A stretch of 33,112 nucleotides of DNA from Cryobacterium sp. Y50. Its GTDB lineage: Bacteria; Actinomycetota; Actinomycetes; Actinomycetales; Microbacteriaceae. Below are positions 7,890 through 17,082 of the stretch, piece after piece. The translations under genes were made by a program, and so were the position numbers. Within the stretch, counting starts at the first letter, position 1; each line of letters opens with the position of its first letter. The notes under the pieces were generated by a model. It was not told the DNA's origin. It made no database searches and saw only the letters and a program-made list of their open reading frames with translations. The DNA is taken from the NCBI RefSeq assembly GCF_002929805.1, contig NZ_PJJM01000065.1, positions 1 to 33,112 on the forward strand. The letters run 5' to 3'.

Positions 7890-9401
7890 CTATTGGTGGC
7901 GACTGAGCAGAACGAGACTGGTCGAATTACCCGGATACACTTGCTGCACCGAGAATCCAAGTGCACGAAGCGTCGCCTCGTCTGTTGAACCACTCCAAGC
8001 GTATCCCGCCGGGTTGACCATCCATACTCGATTCGAATCTCCCAGCCGCAACACGGCCGTTTCAAACGGCTCGAGCTCATCAAAAAAGTTTGCCCGGGTC
8101 TCGTACGACGTTGCTAAAGCTATGTCCTTCAATTCACCGACGGCGTCGGGGTAGGCAAAAAGCATAGATCGGGCGTACGGATAGACGGCACTTTCTGCCC
8201 GGGAGAAGAAGACTGCGTCGCCCGGCTGAGAATGCTCACCCATGGTCATACTGGCGTCCCTCCAGTCGGTTCCTTTCGCCAATGGCGCGCGCTGCGCAAG
8301 GTACAAGGGTGTCGACAGGCCGAGAATGATGACTAGTCCGGCCGCAATGAGAAATTTGGATCGAATGCTGGCAAGGGCCACAGCCCCGAGTAGGGCCACA
8401 GCCGGAACGCTGAAGGCCACGTATCGGCCGACGTAAAGCGGCGACATCACCAGAGAACCAAGCACCAGCGCCGCAGTCGGCGCGATCAGCCACGGAAGGG
8501 CGAGGAGCACGACACCCGCAGCGGATGGATCCGACCGTCGTCGCACGATCGCTATGACAATGCCTGCTCCGATCAGAATCCAAAACACCCCGGCGACCCA
8601 CACGCTACTGTCGAACCACTGATCCGCGAGCACATCGAAGATCGTCTGGCGACTGATCGGGCCGATCCAACTCACTTGACCTCGTTGAGCGACAGCCAAC
8701 CTGAGGACGGGAATCGTGCAGACGACGATGGCCAGAGCGCTCAGCCCAAACAACCACCATGACCGGCGCCAGGCACGGAGAGCAATGACCGTGATCGCAT
8801 GCGCTGCCACCAGGAGCGTGAGATAGATAAAAACCGTTACGGAGATTGTCCCCAAAAACGCATAGGCGAGCCACCACCATCTCGACGATGTGACCGCGAG
8901 GACGAGCACGATACTGAGCCAAACTGCCAGCATGACGGTCAATCCATAGGATCTGGCTTCGGTGGCTACCCACTGCGTTTGCGGAATGAGCGCGAGCAGG
9001 ACGCCCGCTAGAAATCCCACCCGAAGGTTGACAAGCATGGCCCCAAGAACCACGATCCCCATCACCGCCAGCCCCACCGCAATCGCGCTGGGCAGGCGAA
9101 AACTCCAATCGTGAACTCCGACGAGGGCGAACCAGTAATGCATAAAGAAGTAATACAGTCCGTGCACGGCGTCCAGAGTGTTCGTAACGAGGGAAACCAT
9201 CTCAGGAAGCGGGCGCGTGGCAGCAGACAGAGTCGCTTGCTCATCAGTCCAGACGGACGGCACCCAGGACCCGCCGAAGCTGATCGCCCCCGCGATCAGA
9301 CCGAGCAGTGACGCAATGGTCCAAGTTTGGCTGGTAATAGTTCCCGGGTTGGTCTCACGGGCGGCCGAGTCCACGGTCGAGAACTCATTAATTACTGTCA
9401 T
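7890..9401 (-). CDS. GT-C membrane glycosyltransferase (family 39/PMT-like)
   Basis: The 503-residue protein is mostly hydrophobic, with roughly ten transmembrane helices, then a soluble tail of about 120 residues. The acidic pair in SVWTDEQATL (D53, E54), on the first external loop, is the hallmark of GT-C enzymes that use polyprenyl-phosphate sugars. HGLYYFFMHYW and FRLPSAIAVG are typical of the family 39/ArnT-like group. It faces a polyprenol-phosphate-mannose synthase gene across 236 bp; that enzyme could supply its donor. The product could mannosylate a glycan or proteins outside the membrane. Donor and acceptor are inferred. No strong ribosome site precedes the ATG at 9401. Confidence 0.83.
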   Translation of the reverse strand: MTVINEFSTVDSAARETNPGTITSQTWTIASLLGLIAGAISFGGSWVPSVWTDEQATLSAATRPLPEMVSLVTNTLDAVHGLYYFFMHYWFALVGVHDWSFRLPSAIAVGLAVMGIVVLGAMLVNLRVGFLAGVLLALIPQTQWVATEARSYGLTVMLAVWLSIVLVLAVTSSRWWWLAYAFLGTISVTVFIYLTLLVAAHAITVIALRAWRRSWWLFGLSALAIVVCTIPVLRLAVAQRGQVSWIGPISRQTIFDVLADQWFDSSVWVAGVFWILIGAGIVIAIVRRRSDPSAAGVVLLALPWLIAPTAALVLGSLVMSPLYVGRYVAFSVPAVALLGAVALASIRSKFLIAAGLVIILGLSTPLYLAQRAPLAKGTDWRDASMTMGEHSQPGDAVFFSRAESAVYPYARSMLFAYPDAVGELKDIALATSYETRANFFDELEPFETAVLRLGDSNRVWMVNPAGYAWSGSTDEATLRALGFSVQQVYPGNSTSLVLLSRHQ

Positions 9402-9637
9402 GGTTCACAGGCCGCCCTGCGCCTTTCATAGTGCTGACGCCATTTGTGGTGACGCTCGTGACGGGCCAAGAGTTTAGTAATGCTTGCATCTAGCGACGGA
9501 ATTCTCCAAGGTAGCATTGCTGGAGGACACTCCAACCACTTCGGTAGCCTTTTGAGAGTGTTGGGTCGTTGGGGGCCCCAGCTCCTACACATTGAACCGA
9601 CCGTTTTCCCTGCCCCAAGAAGTAACCGAAAGAACTT
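9402..9637. promoter_or_regulatory. Divergent intergenic region between GT-C enzyme and Ppm synthase
   Basis: No convincing coding frame lies here. On the minus strand, TATGAA at about 9427-9432 could be a -10 box for the GT-C gene. Promoters for both flanking genes are expected, but no matched -35/-10 pair is clear for the plus strand. Confidence 0.35.
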
Positions 9638-10414
9638 GTGCCTGACTCCGCCACCAAAACGCTGATCATCATTCCAACGTATAACGAGGCCGGCAACATC
9701 GAAGCGACCATACGCCGGGTACACGCGGTCGTTCCTGGCGCTCATATTCTGGTTGTTGACGACCAGAGTCCCGACGGCACTGGGCAGATCGTAGGCCGGC
9801 TCGCCGCGGTGGACTCGCGCATTTTCGTTCTTCACCGCTCGAAGAAGTCTGGTCTGGGAGACGCTTATCTGGCTGGATTCGCCTGGGCGCTCGCGCGCGC
9901 CTATGAACTGATCGGTGAGTTTGATGCAGACGGATCACACCCGGCCGACGCGCTCCCCGAACTGATCGCGGCCTTCGACCGTCCTGGAGTGCGCCCCTGG
10001 GTCGTCATCGGCTCTCGATGGATTAGTGGAGGCAGCGTCGTCAACTGGCCAAAGAGCCGCGAATTCCTCAGCCGGGCTGGAAACACCTATGCCAAGCTGA
10101 TGCTTGGACTCCCGGTCAACGACGCGACGGCCGGTTTTCGAATCTACTCCGCGACGGCATTGCGGGCGATGGATCTGTCGAGCGTTAGTTCAAAAGGATA
10201 TTGCTTTCAAATCGACCTGACTCTGCGAGTCTTTGATGCGGCCGGCCGCATCGTTGAATTCCCCATAGAATTTCGCGAACGCGAAATCGGCGAGTCCAAA
10301 ATGAGCCGCGGCATCGTTCTCGAGGCGATGGGACGGGTCACGATCTGGGGATTGCAGCGATCGTTGCGGCGACTGGTCACCAGGCGATCAAGCGCACCCC
10401 GTACTGCGCCTTAA
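9638..10414 (+). CDS. ppm1: Polyprenol monophosphomannose synthase (DPM1-like)
   Basis: This 258-residue GT2 enzyme matches the dolichol/polyprenol-phosphate mannosyltransferase family: [25 protein letters not shown], the DxD-type EFDADGSHP (D96, D98), [26 protein letters not shown] and KGYCFQIDL. It transfers mannose from GDP-mannose to polyprenyl phosphate on the cytoplasmic face. It lacks membrane helices and the fused acyltransferase domain of mycobacterial Ppm1. The GTG at 9638 directly precedes the conserved start, with only a weak AAAGAA upstream. Its product suits the adjacent GT-C transferase. Its TAA overlaps the TAA of rmlA on the opposite strand in a shared TTAA. Confidence 0.9.
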   Translation: MPDSATKTLIIIPTYNEAGNIEATIRRVHAVVPGAHILVVDDQSPDGTGQIVGRLAAVDSRIFVLHRSKKSGLGDAYLAGFAWALARAYELIGEFDADGSHPADALPELIAAFDRPGVRPWVVIGSRWISGGSVVNWPKSREFLSRAGNTYAKLMLGLPVNDATAGFRIYSATALRAMDLSSVSSKGYCFQIDLTLRVFDAAGRIVEFPIEFREREIGESKMSRGIVLEAMGRVTIWGLQRSLRRLVTRRSSAPRTAP

Positions 10415-11277
10415 TCCACCTGCGCGATGGCCTGGAGATACCTGCCGTATCCGCTCTTCACCAGGGGACCTGCAAGCACGGCCAGCTGAGCGTCGCTGAT
10501 CCAACCGGCACGCCAGGCAATCTCCTCGATGCAGCCGACCTTGAAACCCTGGCGGTCTTCGATGACGCGCACGTACTCTGACGCCTGCATCATGGACTCG
10601 AAAGTTCCGGTGTCGAGCCAGGCAGTGCCCCGATCGAGCACCTGCACGTGCAATCTGCCCTGCTCCAGGTAGCGCTCGTTGATGGTGCTGATCTCGAGCT
10701 CCCCGCGAGCGCTCGGTTCGATCGTCTTCGCGATGGCGACGACGGAATTGTCGTAGAAGTACAAACCGGGAACGGCGTAGTTGCTCTTGGGCTTCGTCGG
10801 CTTCTCTTCGATGGACACGACGGTGCCCGAATCATCGAATTCAACGACACCATAAGCGGTGGGATTACTGACATGGTAAGCGAAAATACGCGCACCCTCG
10901 ATCTCGGCGTTACCCCGAAGAGATGAACCAAGTCCTGCCCCGTGAAAAATATTGTCGCCGAGCACGAGCGCAACGCTGTCATCACCGATAAATTCTTCAC
11001 CAATGATGAACGCCTGGGCCAGACCGTCCGGAGAAGGCTGCATAGCGTACTCAATGCGGATGCCCAGGTCGGATCCGTCCCCGAGGAGCGCCCGAAACTG
11101 CTCGTTGTATTCGGGGGTGGTGATAATCAGAATCTCTTTGATATCGGCCATCATGAGCGTCGACAGGGGGTAATAGATCATCGGCTTGTCCCAGATAGGC
11201 ATGAGCTGCTTGGAGATGCCTTTGGTGATCGGCCACAGGCGTGTGCCAGAGCCGCCGGCGAGAATGATTCCGCGCAT
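10411..11277 (-). CDS. rmlA: Glucose-1-phosphate thymidylyltransferase
   Basis: This 288-residue enzyme makes dTDP-glucose from dTTP and glucose-1-phosphate, the first step to dTDP-L-rhamnose. It has the nucleotide-binding motif GGSGTRLWP (8-16), [27 protein letters not shown] and [17 protein letters not shown], and full family length. It follows rmlC by 5 bp on the minus strand and is likely translated from the same mRNA. The enzyme is usually feedback-inhibited by dTDP-rhamnose (family knowledge). The ATG at 11277 leads directly into the MRGIILAGG start expected for the family. Confidence 0.97.
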   Translation of the reverse strand: MRGIILAGGSGTRLWPITKGISKQLMPIWDKPMIYYPLSTLMMADIKEILIITTPEYNEQFRALLGDGSDLGIRIEYAMQPSPDGLAQAFIIGEEFIGDDSVALVLGDNIFHGAGLGSSLRGNAEIEGARIFAYHVSNPTAYGVVEFDDSGTVVSIEEKPTKPKSNYAVPGLYFYDNSVVAIAKTIEPSARGELEISTINERYLEQGRLHVQVLDRGTAWLDTGTFESMMQASEYVRVIEDRQGFKVGCIEEIAWRAGWISDAQLAVLAGPLVKSGYGRYLQAIAQVD

Positions 11278-11282
11278 GAGCG

Positions 11283-11891
11283 TTAGTTCCTGTCGTTCAA
11301 AGATGCGTAGTAGGCACGGGCCGCATCCCAGGTGGGGAGTAAACCGGCGGCAGCTGCAGCGGCGAGAGAAGGGGCATCCGTGTCTTTGGGAGACAGCAGC
11401 AGCTCACCAGCCTCTGGCGGAAACACCAAGCCGATCTCTTCATCGAGCGGGCTGATGCCGTGTTCTCGGCCCGGGCTGAAGGTGCTGTTCACGAGATAGC
11501 TCACGGTGGCGTTGTCGGTGAGCGCGACGAAGCAGTGGCCGAGGCCTTCGGCAATGTAGACCGCGCGCCGATCGGTGTCGTCGAGGAGCACACTGTCCCA
11601 CTGACCGAACGTGGGCGACCCCACGCGAATGTCGATGATGTAATCGAGCACGGTGCCGTGCACGGCCGTGACGTATTTGGCTTGGCTGGGCGGGACATCC
11701 GCAAAGTGGATGCCGCGCACCGACCCGCGCCTGGACACCGACGTATTCGCTTGGGCGAGGTCGAGCTTGTGCCCGACCTTCTCTTCGAGCTTGTCGAATC
11801 GATACCATTCGAGGAACACGCCCCGGTCATCGCCGTACTGCTTAGGCGTGATCTCGTAGGAATTGGGGATGGAAAGTTCGCGAATCTGCAC
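11283..11891 (-). CDS. rmlC: dTDP-4-dehydrorhamnose 3,5-epimerase
   Basis: The 202-residue cupin enzyme epimerises dTDP-4-keto-6-deoxyglucose at C3 and C5. Family landmarks are [11 protein letters not shown], the catalytic His region [29 protein letters not shown] and [16 protein letters not shown]. The start is GTG at 11891, with a TAGACT -10 box ending 6 bases upstream (11898-11903) and no ribosome site. This argues for a leaderless mRNA. It is the first gene of rmlC-rmlA and diverges from rmlB. The C-terminal tail, with a run of alanines, is slightly longer than in enterobacterial RmlC. Confidence 0.96.
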   Translation of the reverse strand: MQIRELSIPNSYEITPKQYGDDRGVFLEWYRFDKLEEKVGHKLDLAQANTSVSRRGSVRGIHFADVPPSQAKYVTAVHGTVLDYIIDIRVGSPTFGQWDSVLLDDTDRRAVYIAEGLGHCFVALTDNATVSYLVNSTFSPGREHGISPLDEEIGLVFPPEAGELLLSPKDTDAPSLAAAAAAGLLPTWDAARAYYASLNDRN

Positions 11892-11963
11892 GTTCGGAGT
11901 CTACCAATTGGCGTCCGGTAGAATCGCGGAGGCCATTGAAGCGAACGGAACGGTTACTCCTCT
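11892..11963. promoter_or_regulatory. Divergent rmlC/rmlB promoter with mirrored -10 boxes
   Basis: AGTCTACC at 11898-11905 is, on the minus strand, GGTAGACT, the -10 box of rmlC. GGTAGAAT at 11917-11924 is the plus-strand -10 box of rmlB. The two boxes are inverted copies separated by 11 bases. The rmlC transcript would be leaderless, while rmlB would have a leader of about 30 bases before ATG 11964. Confidence 0.6.
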
Positions 11964-12950
11964 ATGAAGATCCTCGTCACCGGCGGCGCCGGTTTTATCG
12001 GCTCCAACTTTGTACGACGCACGATTGAAGACAAGTACCCGGGCCTGGAAGGCGCCGAGGTCATTGTGCTCGACGCACTGACATACTCGGGCAACCTCGA
12101 AAACCTCACCCCGATCGCCGACTCACCGCGTTACTCCTTTGTGCACGGCGATATTCGCGACGGCAAGCTACTCGATACACTCTTCCCTGGGCTCGATGCG
12201 GTGGTGCACTTCGCTGCCGAGTCGCACGTAGACCGCTCGGTGATGGACTCCACCATCTTCGTTGAAACCAATGTGCTGGGCACCCAGCAGCTGCTCGACG
12301 CTGCGCTGCGCCACAAGCTGGCCCGGTTCGTGCACGTCTCTACCGACGAGGTCTATGGCTCGATCGCCGAAGGGTCTTGGAACGAGGAGCGCACGCTTGA
12401 GCCCAACTCGCCCTATAGCGCGTCGAAGGCGGGCAGCGACCTGCTCGCCCGCAGCTACCACCGCACCCACGGCCTCAACGTGTCGATCACGCGCTGCTCG
12501 AACAATTACGGCCCGTACCACTTTCCCGAAAAGGTCATTCCGCTGTTCGTCAGCAATCTCATCGACGACTTGCACGTTCCCCTCTATGGCGAGGGCAACA
12601 ACATTCGCGATTGGCTGCACGTTGACGACCACACCCGTGCCATCGCCATGGTGCTGGTCGGCGGTCGCGCCGGCGAAATCTACAACATCGGCGGCGGCAC
12701 CGAACTCACCAACAAGGAACTCACCCAGCTGCTGCTGGACTCGACGGGCAAGGACTGGTCGTACGTTGACCGCGTGGCCGACCGACTCGGCCACGACCTG
12801 CGCTACTCGGTCGATATCTCAAAGATTCAGGCCGAGCTCGGTTATGCGCCCGAGGTTCCGTTTGAACACGGCCTGGCCGATGTGGTGCAGTGGTACCGCG
12901 ACAACCGCCAGTGGTGGGAACCGCTCAAGGCTCGTGCGGCGTTGAACTAA
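11964..12950 (+). CDS. rmlB: dTDP-glucose 4,6-dehydratase
   Basis: This 328-residue extended short-chain dehydrogenase converts dTDP-glucose to dTDP-4-keto-6-deoxyglucose with bound NAD. It has the Rossmann motif GGAGFIGS (7-14), HFAAESHVDRSV, the catalytic T-D-E triad (127-129), YSASK (Y151, K155) and CSNNYGPYHFPEKVIP, all diagnostic of RmlB. It is the first gene of rmlB-rmlD-GT4. One base separates its TAA from the ATG of rmlD. A TAGAAT box about 40 bases upstream is the likely promoter, in the shared divergent region with rmlC. Confidence 0.97.
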   Translation: MKILVTGGAGFIGSNFVRRTIEDKYPGLEGAEVIVLDALTYSGNLENLTPIADSPRYSFVHGDIRDGKLLDTLFPGLDAVVHFAAESHVDRSVMDSTIFVETNVLGTQQLLDAALRHKLARFVHVSTDEVYGSIAEGSWNEERTLEPNSPYSASKAGSDLLARSYHRTHGLNVSITRCSNNYGPYHFPEKVIPLFVSNLIDDLHVPLYGEGNNIRDWLHVDDHTRAIAMVLVGGRAGEIYNIGGGTELTNKELTQLLLDSTGKDWSYVDRVADRLGHDLRYSVDISKIQAELGYAPEVPFEHGLADVVQWYRDNRQWWEPLKARAALN

Positions 12951-12951
12951 C

Positions 12952-13806
12952 ATGACCCGTTATCTGATCACCGGCGCGACCGGCATGCTGGGGCGCGACC
13001 TACAGGCGGCTCTAGCTGGACGAGACGTGACAGCTGTCGGCCGGAGCGACCTCGACGTGACCGACCTTGACGCGGTCAAGGCCGCCGTCGCCGGGCACGA
13101 CGTCATCATCAACTGCGCTGCGTATACCAAGGTCGATGACGCCGAAACGCACGAAGATGAGGCTTACGCGGTGAACGCGGTGGGGGCGCGTAACCTGGCG
13201 GTGGCGGCATCCGTTGCGGGAGCGAAGCTCGTGCAGATCTCGACGGACTACGTCTTTAACGGCAGCGCGACCACTCCCTATGCGGAGAGCACGCCGCACA
13301 GCCCGATCTCGGCCTATGGCCGTACCAAGGCGGCTGGCGAAAACTTCGTGCTCGCCGAGAACGGCGCGCGCAGCTACATCGTGCGCACCGCATGGCTGTA
13401 CGGCAAGAACGGGCCGAACTTCGCCAAGACCATGCTCACGGCCGCTGGCACGCGCGATACGTTGAATGTCGTCAACGACCAGGTCGGCCAGCCCACCTGG
13501 ACGGTGGATCTCGCCGCGCAGATCGTGCTGCTGCTCGACTCGGTTGCGCCCGCAGGCATCTACCACGGTACTAACTCGGGGGTCGCGTCGAAGTTCGACC
13601 AGGCCCGCGACGTGTTCGCCCTGGCCGGGCTCGACCCGGAACGCGTGCTGCCGACCGACAGCTCGGCCTTTGTGTTGCCGGCGCCCCGGCCCGCCTACTC
13701 CGTGCTTGGGCACGCCAACTGGGCTGCAGCCGGACTTACGCCGATGCGCAGCTGGCAGGACGCCCAAGCTGACGCCTTCGCTGAGGGGGTATTCGAGACG
13801 CCATGA
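12952..13806 (+). CDS. rmlD: dTDP-4-dehydrorhamnose reductase
   Basis: The 284-residue short-chain dehydrogenase carries out the NAD(P)H-dependent last step to dTDP-L-rhamnose. Visible motifs are GATGMLGRDL, INCAAYTKVDDAE, ISTDYVFNG, YGRTK (Y122, K126) and VRTAWLYG, which together are typical of RmlD. It starts one base after the rmlB stop, and its own stop overlaps the start of the following glycosyltransferase (ATGA at 13803-13806), so the three genes are probably translationally coupled. With rmlA and rmlC on the other strand, the set for dTDP-rhamnose is complete. Confidence 0.96.
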   Translation: MTRYLITGATGMLGRDLQAALAGRDVTAVGRSDLDVTDLDAVKAAVAGHDVIINCAAYTKVDDAETHEDEAYAVNAVGARNLAVAASVAGAKLVQISTDYVFNGSATTPYAESTPHSPISAYGRTKAAGENFVLAENGARSYIVRTAWLYGKNGPNFAKTMLTAAGTRDTLNVVNDQVGQPTWTVDLAAQIVLLLDSVAPAGIYHGTNSGVASKFDQARDVFALAGLDPERVLPTDSSAFVLPAPRPAYSVLGHANWAAAGLTPMRSWQDAQADAFAEGVFETP

Positions 13807-14945
13807 TCACTCTGCGGGTTATCGTCGACCAAATGGTCGCGCCGGTTCCGGGCGGAGTCGGGCGTTACGCCGAGGAACTCACCCGCGCGCTGATTGCTAG
13901 CGCTCCGGCCGAGTGTGAGGTTGAGGGCATCGTCTCGTCGTCGCCTTCGGCGCAGTATGAAGTCATTGAGGCCGCCCTGCCCGGTCTGGCCAACTTGCAC
14001 AAGACGGTGTTGGCGCGCCGCGAGCTGGCCACGGCCTGGGCACTCGGTGTGATTGCCTCGTCGGGTAGCGGCCTGATTCACGCGCCGGGGCTGCTCGCCC
14101 CGCTGCGCCGCCACGATCGGGCTGTGGACGGAACCCAGATTGCGGTGACCCTGCACGATGTGCTGGCGTGGACGCATCCGTCTTCGCTGACCCCGACGAC
14201 CGTGGCCTGGACCAAGGGCATGCTTAAACGCGCCCGCAAACACGCCGACGCCATTGTCGTACCGAGCCACGCCGTGGCCCGGCAACTGACCGAAATCATG
14301 GACTTGGGCGACCGGGTGCGCGTGATCGGCGGCGCCGTGGGTCGAGGGCTCGTACTACCAGCCATTCCCATCGTGGAAGAGCGCCTACAGGCGATGGAGC
14401 TGCCGTCGCAGTATCTCCTGACGGCCGGGTCATTGGACCCGCGCAAGGCAGTGACAGCCCTGATCACGGCGCTCGGGCTGCCGGGTGCACCGGACCTGCC
14501 GCTGATCGTGCTCGGACCGGACACCTGGGGCGAGCTCGACCTCGCCTCGGTCGCCGATGAAGCCGGGCTGGCACCGGGGCGCGTACGCGCGCTGTCCGGG
14601 CTGAGCGACTCCGATCTGGCCGTAGTGATCGCCCGAGCGAGCGTGTTCGTGTACCCCAGCCTGGAAGAAGGCTTCGCGCTGCCGATCATCGAAGCATTTC
14701 ACCTCGGCACGCCGGTCGTGCACTCCGACGCGCCTGCACTCCTGGAAGCGGCTGGCGACGCCGGTGTTGCGGTCGAGCGAGCGGATGCGAAGGAATACCC
14801 CGGTCGGCTGCTCGAGGCGGTTAACCGGGTGCTCGGCGACAGCGTGCTGCGAAATCGAATGAGCATCTTCGGTGGCGACCGCGCACGCGCGTTCAGCTGG
14901 CACGATTCGGCCGAACGGGTCTGGCAGTTGCACGCGGACCTGTAG
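13803..14945 (+). CDS. Family 4 glycosyltransferase
   Basis: The 380-residue GT-B enzyme starts with VIVDQMVAPVPGGVGRYAEEL, a donor-side glycine motif. Its C-terminal domain has LTAGSLDPRKAV, VFVYPSLEEGFALPIIEAF (with the E-x7-E pair) and GTPVVHSDAPALLE. It is the last gene of the rmlB operon, so a dTDP-rhamnose or GDP-mannose donor is plausible, but GT4 sequences do not reveal the sugar. Comparable actinobacterial enzymes are usually annotated as mannosyl- or rhamnosyltransferases. No membrane helix is seen. Confidence 0.88.
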   Translation: MITLRVIVDQMVAPVPGGVGRYAEELTRALIASAPAECEVEGIVSSSPSAQYEVIEAALPGLANLHKTVLARRELATAWALGVIASSGSGLIHAPGLLAPLRRHDRAVDGTQIAVTLHDVLAWTHPSSLTPTTVAWTKGMLKRARKHADAIVVPSHAVARQLTEIMDLGDRVRVIGGAVGRGLVLPAIPIVEERLQAMELPSQYLLTAGSLDPRKAVTALITALGLPGAPDLPLIVLGPDTWGELDLASVADEAGLAPGRVRALSGLSDSDLAVVIARASVFVYPSLEEGFALPIIEAFHLGTPVVHSDAPALLEAAGDAGVAVERADAKEYPGRLLEAVNRVLGDSVLRNRMSIFGGDRARAFSWHDSAERVWQLHADL

Positions 14946-14963
14946 TTGGGTGCCTCACACGAC

Positions 14964-14993
14964 TTAGGGCCGCACGGTGCCAGCCAGTAGGCT
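14964..14993 (+). promoter_or_regulatory. Putative promoter for gmd-fcl
   Basis: AGTAGGCT holds a TAGGCT -10 box at 14988-14993, similar to others in this window. TTAGGG 18 bases upstream is a weak -35 candidate. The predicted transcript starts near 15000, giving gmd a leader of about 65 bases with AAAGGG as ribosome site. Confidence 0.4.
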
Positions 14994-15064
14994 CAAAGTG
15001 ATCAAGGCAAGGCGCGACGCTCCATTGTTGCGGCTCCACTGCCCGTACGAATACAAAGGGTTTC

Positions 15065-16099
15065 ATGACAAAGCGCGCGCTCATTACGGGAATCACCGGC
15101 CAGGACGGTTCGTATCTCGCAGAGTTACTGCTCTCCAAAGGGTATGAAGTACACGGCCTGATTAGGCGGGCATCCACTTTTAACACGTCACGCATCGACC
15201 ACCTGTATGTGGACCCGCACGACGAGGGCGCGAAGTTGTTTCTGCACTACGGGGACCTGAGCGACGGATCACGCCTGACGACGCTGCTCGCCGAAATCAA
15301 GCCGGATGAGGTCTACAACCTGGCCGCCCAATCGCATGTGCGCGTCTCGTTCGATGAGCCGGAACACACCGCTGACACGACCGGAATGGGCACGATTCGC
15401 TTGCTCGAAGCCGTGCGCATGTCGGGCATCACAACCCGGTTCTACCAGGCGTCGTCGTCGGAAATGTTCGGAGCGACACCGCCCCCGCAAAACGAAGCGA
15501 CCCCGTTCTATCCGCGCTCGCCCTACGGCGCAGCCAAGGTGTACAGCTATTGGATCACCAAGAACTACCGCGAGGCCTACGGCATGTTCGCGGTAAACGG
15601 TATCCTCTTCAACCACGAGTCGCCACGTCGAGGTGAGACCTTCGTGACGCGCAAGATCACCCGGGCGGTCGCCGCGATCAAGGCTGGCAAACAAGACCAC
15701 GTCTATCTCGGAAACCTCGACTCGATTCGCGACTGGGGTTATGCCGCCGAGTATGTAGAGGGCATGTGGCGCATGCTGCAGGCCGACGAACCTGACGATT
15801 TTGTGCTGGCGACCGGAGGCAACTTCACCGTGCGCGACTTCGTGGAGACCTCGTTCAGCCACGCCGGCTTGGATTGGGAAAAACACGTGCGCTTCGACGA
15901 ACGGTACCTGCGCCCCACCGAAGTGGATGCCCTCGTCGGCGATGCTTCGCACGCTTTCGACAAGCTGAGCTGGAAGGCCACGGTCGATACCGCGGAACTG
16001 GCCCGCATCATGGTGGACGCCGACATCAAACTGCTCGAACACGCCGGTCAACCCTGGATCGACAAGGTCGAGCTGGCAACTTGGGGAACGAAGTGGTGA
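15065..16099 (+). CDS. gmd: GDP-mannose 4,6-dehydratase
   Basis: The 344-residue enzyme converts GDP-D-mannose to GDP-4-keto-6-deoxy-D-mannose, the first step to GDP-L-fucose. Diagnostic motifs are [69 protein letters not shown] (Y154, K158) and [16 protein letters not shown]. The ATG at 15065 has AAAGGG about 6 bases upstream. Its TGA overlaps the GTG start of the next gene (GTGA at 16096-16099), showing coupling with the GDP-fucose synthase. Confidence 0.97.
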   Translation: MTKRALITGITGQDGSYLAELLLSKGYEVHGLIRRASTFNTSRIDHLYVDPHDEGAKLFLHYGDLSDGSRLTTLLAEIKPDEVYNLAAQSHVRVSFDEPEHTADTTGMGTIRLLEAVRMSGITTRFYQASSSEMFGATPPPQNEATPFYPRSPYGAAKVYSYWITKNYREAYGMFAVNGILFNHESPRRGETFVTRKITRAVAAIKAGKQDHVYLGNLDSIRDWGYAAEYVEGMWRMLQADEPDDFVLATGGNFTVRDFVETSFSHAGLDWEKHVRFDERYLRPTEVDALVGDASHAFDKLSWKATVDTAELARIMVDADIKLLEHAGQPWIDKVELATWGTKW

Positions 16100-17082
16100 C
16101 GACGGACAACCGGGATCAGGTCGCCTTCACACCGACCGCGCTGGATCGAGGGAGCCGTGTGTATATCGCCGGGCATCGCGGCCTCGTGGGCTCCGCGATC
16201 TGGCGCCTTCTGGAGGCCGAGGGGTTCACCAACCTGGTCGGGCGCACCTCAGCCGAACTCGACCTCAAAGACCGCGACGCCGTATTCGCCTTCTTCGCCG
16301 AAATCCAACCACGCTATGTTGTGCTGGCCGCGGCAAAGGTGGGTGGCATTCTGGCCAACGACAGCTTTCCGGTCGACTTTCTGAGCGACAACCTGCGCAT
16401 CCAAGTCAACGTGTTGGATGCCGCGTTGAAGTACGACGTAAAACGCCTGCTGTTTTTGGGGTCGTCGTGCATTTATCCGCGACTGGCCCAGCAGCCGATC
16501 CGCGAGGATTCGCTGCTGACCGGGCATCTCGAGCCGACAAACGATGCCTACGCGATCGCGAAAATTGCTGGGATCCTGCAGATTCAGGCCGTGCGTCGCC
16601 AGTACGGTTTGCCGTGGATCTCGGCGATGCCGACAAACCTCTATGGGCCCGGCGACAACTTCTCGCCGACCGGCTCGCACGTTCTTCCCGCACTCATCCG
16701 CCGGTATGACGAGGCGGCCCAGTCGGGTGCGGCACGGGTGACGAACTGGGGTACCGGAACGCCACGGCGGGAGTTTTTGCACGTCGACGACATGGCTGCT
16801 GCCTGCTTGCATCTGCTCGAAAATTACGATGGCCCCGAACAGGTCAACGTTGGCACCGGAACCGACGTCACGATTCGTGAGATCGCGAAATCGATCGCTC
16901 GCGTTACTGGGTTCACCGGAGCTACCGATTGGGATACCTCGAAGCCGGACGGCACCCCACAGAAGCTGCTCGACGTGTCCAAACTCGCTGAAGCAGGCTG
17001 GACATCGCAGATTTCCCTGGACGATGGCATGCGGTCGACCGTGCAGTGGTATCGCGACAACGTGAAGTCGCTGCGCCAGTAA
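16096..17082 (+). CDS. fcl: GDP-L-fucose synthase (GDP-4-keto-6-deoxymannose 3,5-epimerase/4-reductase)
   Basis: This 328-residue enzyme performs epimerisation and NADPH reduction to GDP-L-fucose. It shows the dinucleotide motif [38 protein letters not shown], the YAIAK motif (Y152, K156) and [13 protein letters not shown], diagnostic of Fcl/WcaG. The start is taken as GTG 16096, overlapping the gmd stop; a tandem GTG at 16093 is equally possible. The frame is open further upstream inside gmd, but that part resembles no Fcl sequence. About 15 extra residues precede the Rossmann strand compared with the usual family start. Confidence 0.96.
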   Translation: MTTDNRDQVAFTPTALDRGSRVYIAGHRGLVGSAIWRLLEAEGFTNLVGRTSAELDLKDRDAVFAFFAEIQPRYVVLAAAKVGGILANDSFPVDFLSDNLRIQVNVLDAALKYDVKRLLFLGSSCIYPRLAQQPIREDSLLTGHLEPTNDAYAIAKIAGILQIQAVRRQYGLPWISAMPTNLYGPGDNFSPTGSHVLPALIRRYDEAAQSGAARVTNWGTGTPRREFLHVDDMAAACLHLLENYDGPEQVNVGTGTDVTIREIAKSIARVTGFTGATDWDTSKPDGTPQKLLDVSKLAEAGWTSQISLDDGMRSTVQWYRDNVKSLRQ

